A stretch of 30,004 bases of DNA, from the IMG/VR virus record IMGVR_UViG_3300035010_000018, positions 1 through 30,004 of that record. One strand, given 5' to 3'. How positions within the stretch are numbered: the first letter of the stretch is position 1; every line of letters starts with the position of its first letter. The notes below the pieces were generated by a model. The model saw only the letters and a list, made by a program, of their open reading frames with translations, made no database searches and had not been told where the DNA came from. Made by a program: the position numbers and the translations under genes. Positions 29,184 through 30,004 of the stretch are shown here, one piece after another. Origin of the DNA: a virus.

Positions 29184-29191
29184 CAAATATA
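29184..29191 (-). promoter_or_regulatory. Promoter of the Cro-like gene
   Basis: TATATTTG on the minus strand matches TAnnTTTG and lies 23 bases before the ATG at 29160. TTG lies 20 bases upstream of it, inside the operator at 29196-29217, matching Bacteroidota -33/-7 spacing. Confidence 0.7.
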
Positions 29192-29195
29192 TAAC

Positions 29196-29217
29196 ATGTT
29201 GCGAATATCTGCAACAT
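29196..29217. promoter_or_regulatory. Operator 1: ATGTTGC-N8-GCAACAT
   Basis: A perfect 7-bp inverted repeat with an 8-bp centre, lying between the -33 and -7 parts of the Cro-like promoter. A repressor bound here would block that promoter. Confidence 0.6.
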
Positions 29218-29232
29218 TTAAACCGTAAAAAT

Positions 29233-29246
29233 TGCAAAATTTTGCA
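29233..29246. promoter_or_regulatory. Operator 2: 14-bp palindrome TGCAAAATTTTGCA
   Basis: A perfect palindrome 15 bases before the repressor ATG at 29261. It shares TGCAA/TTGCA half-sites with the neighbouring operator and could mediate autoregulation. Confidence 0.5.
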
Positions 29247-29260
29247 TTTAATATTTTAAA

Positions 29261-30004
29261 ATGCTGAAAATCAAAGAAATAAGAGAATCTAAAAGCCTCA
29301 CGCAAGACGACATGGTGCGTTTAACAGGCATTCCGAAGCGATCTTATGTAGATTACGAGAATGGTAAGAGTGATATCCAGCTGAGTAAATTGCAGAAAAT
29401 TGCAACAGTGCTAAATGTTGCAATTGGTGAGATTTTAGGAGAAACGAAAAGTAAAAATTTTCTTACCGTTGATAATGGTAAGGAAAACGGTAAGGAAAAC
29501 GGTGAAAAACCAAAAGTTGAAAAAGTCGTTCCATCTAACAATATGAGTAGTGAATCAAAAGCCGCATATAGTGAAGTTTTAAAAAAATTGAAATATACGG
29601 AAGGATTGGAGCTTTCAGATGATGGAGCACCATTCTATAGCTTACCAGTGAGTGCTGGCAAGGTCGCGGAATTAATTGAAATGCAGGAGGTCCCGACAGG
29701 ATACATAAATCTTCCGGGAATCCACTGTGATGCATATTTTCCGATAACAGGCGCGTCGTTTGAGCCTTATATAAAAGCAGGGGATATCATAGGCATAAAT
29801 TTCATAGATACATGGCAGAATTTGGATCCTGATTGTATATATCTAATCATTACCTACGATCAAAGAATGATAAAAAGATTAATGCACCATCCCGAAGATA
29901 GCACTTTATTAATTTGTATTTCACCGAATTACAAAGAGTTTACAATTGATAAGTTTACTATACGATACATTCATAAAGTTACCTTTTACGGTCGACCAGT
30001 TTAA
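29261..30004 (+). CDS. S24/LexA-type phage repressor
   Basis: A 247-residue protein, complete to the TAA at the window end. Residues 4-57 are an XRE helix-turn-helix (SLTQDDMVRLTGIPKRSYVDYEN). A polar linker contains repeated GKEN units. Residues about 125-245 are an S24 peptidase-like domain with a likely self-cleavage Ala132-Gly133 (PVSAGKV), nucleophile Ser166 in GASFEP and Lys205 in MIKRL. The family keeps lysogeny and is cut on RecA activation. Mu's own c repressor is not of this type, so induction here may follow DNA damage, as in lambda. Confidence 0.85.
   Translation: MLKIKEIRESKSLTQDDMVRLTGIPKRSYVDYENGKSDIQLSKLQKIATVLNVAIGEILGETKSKNFLTVDNGKENGKENGEKPKVEKVVPSNNMSSESKAAYSEVLKKLKYTEGLELSDDGAPFYSLPVSAGKVAELIEMQEVPTGYINLPGIHCDAYFPITGASFEPYIKAGDIIGINFIDTWQNLDPDCIYLIITYDQRMIKRLMHHPEDSTLLICISPNYKEFTIDKFTIRYIHKVTFYGRPV
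29400..29423. promoter_or_regulatory. Possible operator inside the repressor gene
   Basis: TTGCAAC (29400-29406) and GTTGCAA (29417-29423) form an inverted repeat with the same half-site as Operator 1 but in the opposite order. It lies within the HTH-coding part, so codon constraint may explain it. Confidence 0.3.

Noticed and set aside
29900-30004. Phage end or attachment site at the right edge
   Set aside because: The sequence to the window end is repressor coding sequence up to its stop; the phage end must lie beyond the window.

Overview
The window is most of a Mu-like (transposable) prophage from a Bacteroidota host, probably a flavobacterium or sphingobacterium. The phage type is shown by a DDE transposase with the MuA layout (26128-28266, minus), an adjacent MuB-like AAA+ ATPase (25204-26124, minus), a Cro/Ner-like regulator facing an S24-type repressor (28930-30004), and Mu-type head genes (gp28-like terminase, DUF935 portal, MuF domain, gp36, gpG). 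The host type is inferred from low GC, few Shine-Dalgarno sequences, and several -7 boxes of the Bacteroidota form TAnnTTTG.

Layout from right to left. The immunity region (28.4-30.0 kb) holds the rightward repressor, a leftward Cro-like gene and a lone rightward gene of unknown function next to the transposase. A long leftward early operon (18.7-28.3 kb) encodes transposase, MuB-like ATPase, a DUF3164 protein, a run of small unknown proteins, a DUF2786-like protein, an M15 endolysin and two exported proteins. It ends at an intrinsic terminator lying inside the last gene of the converging late operon. The rightward late operon (10.6-18.7 kb) encodes small and large terminase, gp36, a portal-MuF-nuclease fusion, the tape measure protein, a gpG-like protein and a gp37-like tail terminator. 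The leftward late operon (1-10.5 kb) starts from a divergent control region near 10.5 kb. It encodes protease/scaffold, capsid, sheath, tube, tail chaperones, DUF6046 protein, gpD-like hub, a likely u-spanin, gpV spike, gp46-like protein, holin, LysM protein, gpJ-like baseplate protein and the start of a tail-fibre gene cut by the window edge. The phage end beside the repressor should lie just right of the window; the fibre end lies to the left.

The most interesting signals are non-coding or hidden. (1) A 47-bp element occurs three times, each in a gene junction of the early operon, and carries a hairpin matching the T-arm of a tRNA. (2) A complete programmed -1 frameshift signal (GGGAAAG, 8-nt spacer, hairpin) joins two tail-chaperone frames. 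(3) GTTTAAAC motifs phased at exactly 11 bp occur at three dispersed places with a shared 16-17 bp core. (4) An inverted repeat can mask the start codon of a small early gene, with a possible antisense RNA opposite it. (5) The portal protein carries MuF and a probable PBECR-type nuclease domain at its C terminus. (6) A likely single-gene spanin is overprinted on the tail-hub gene. Two small genes, a four-cysteine zinc-ribbon protein and a 53-residue coiled-coil protein, are easy to miss and are listed here.
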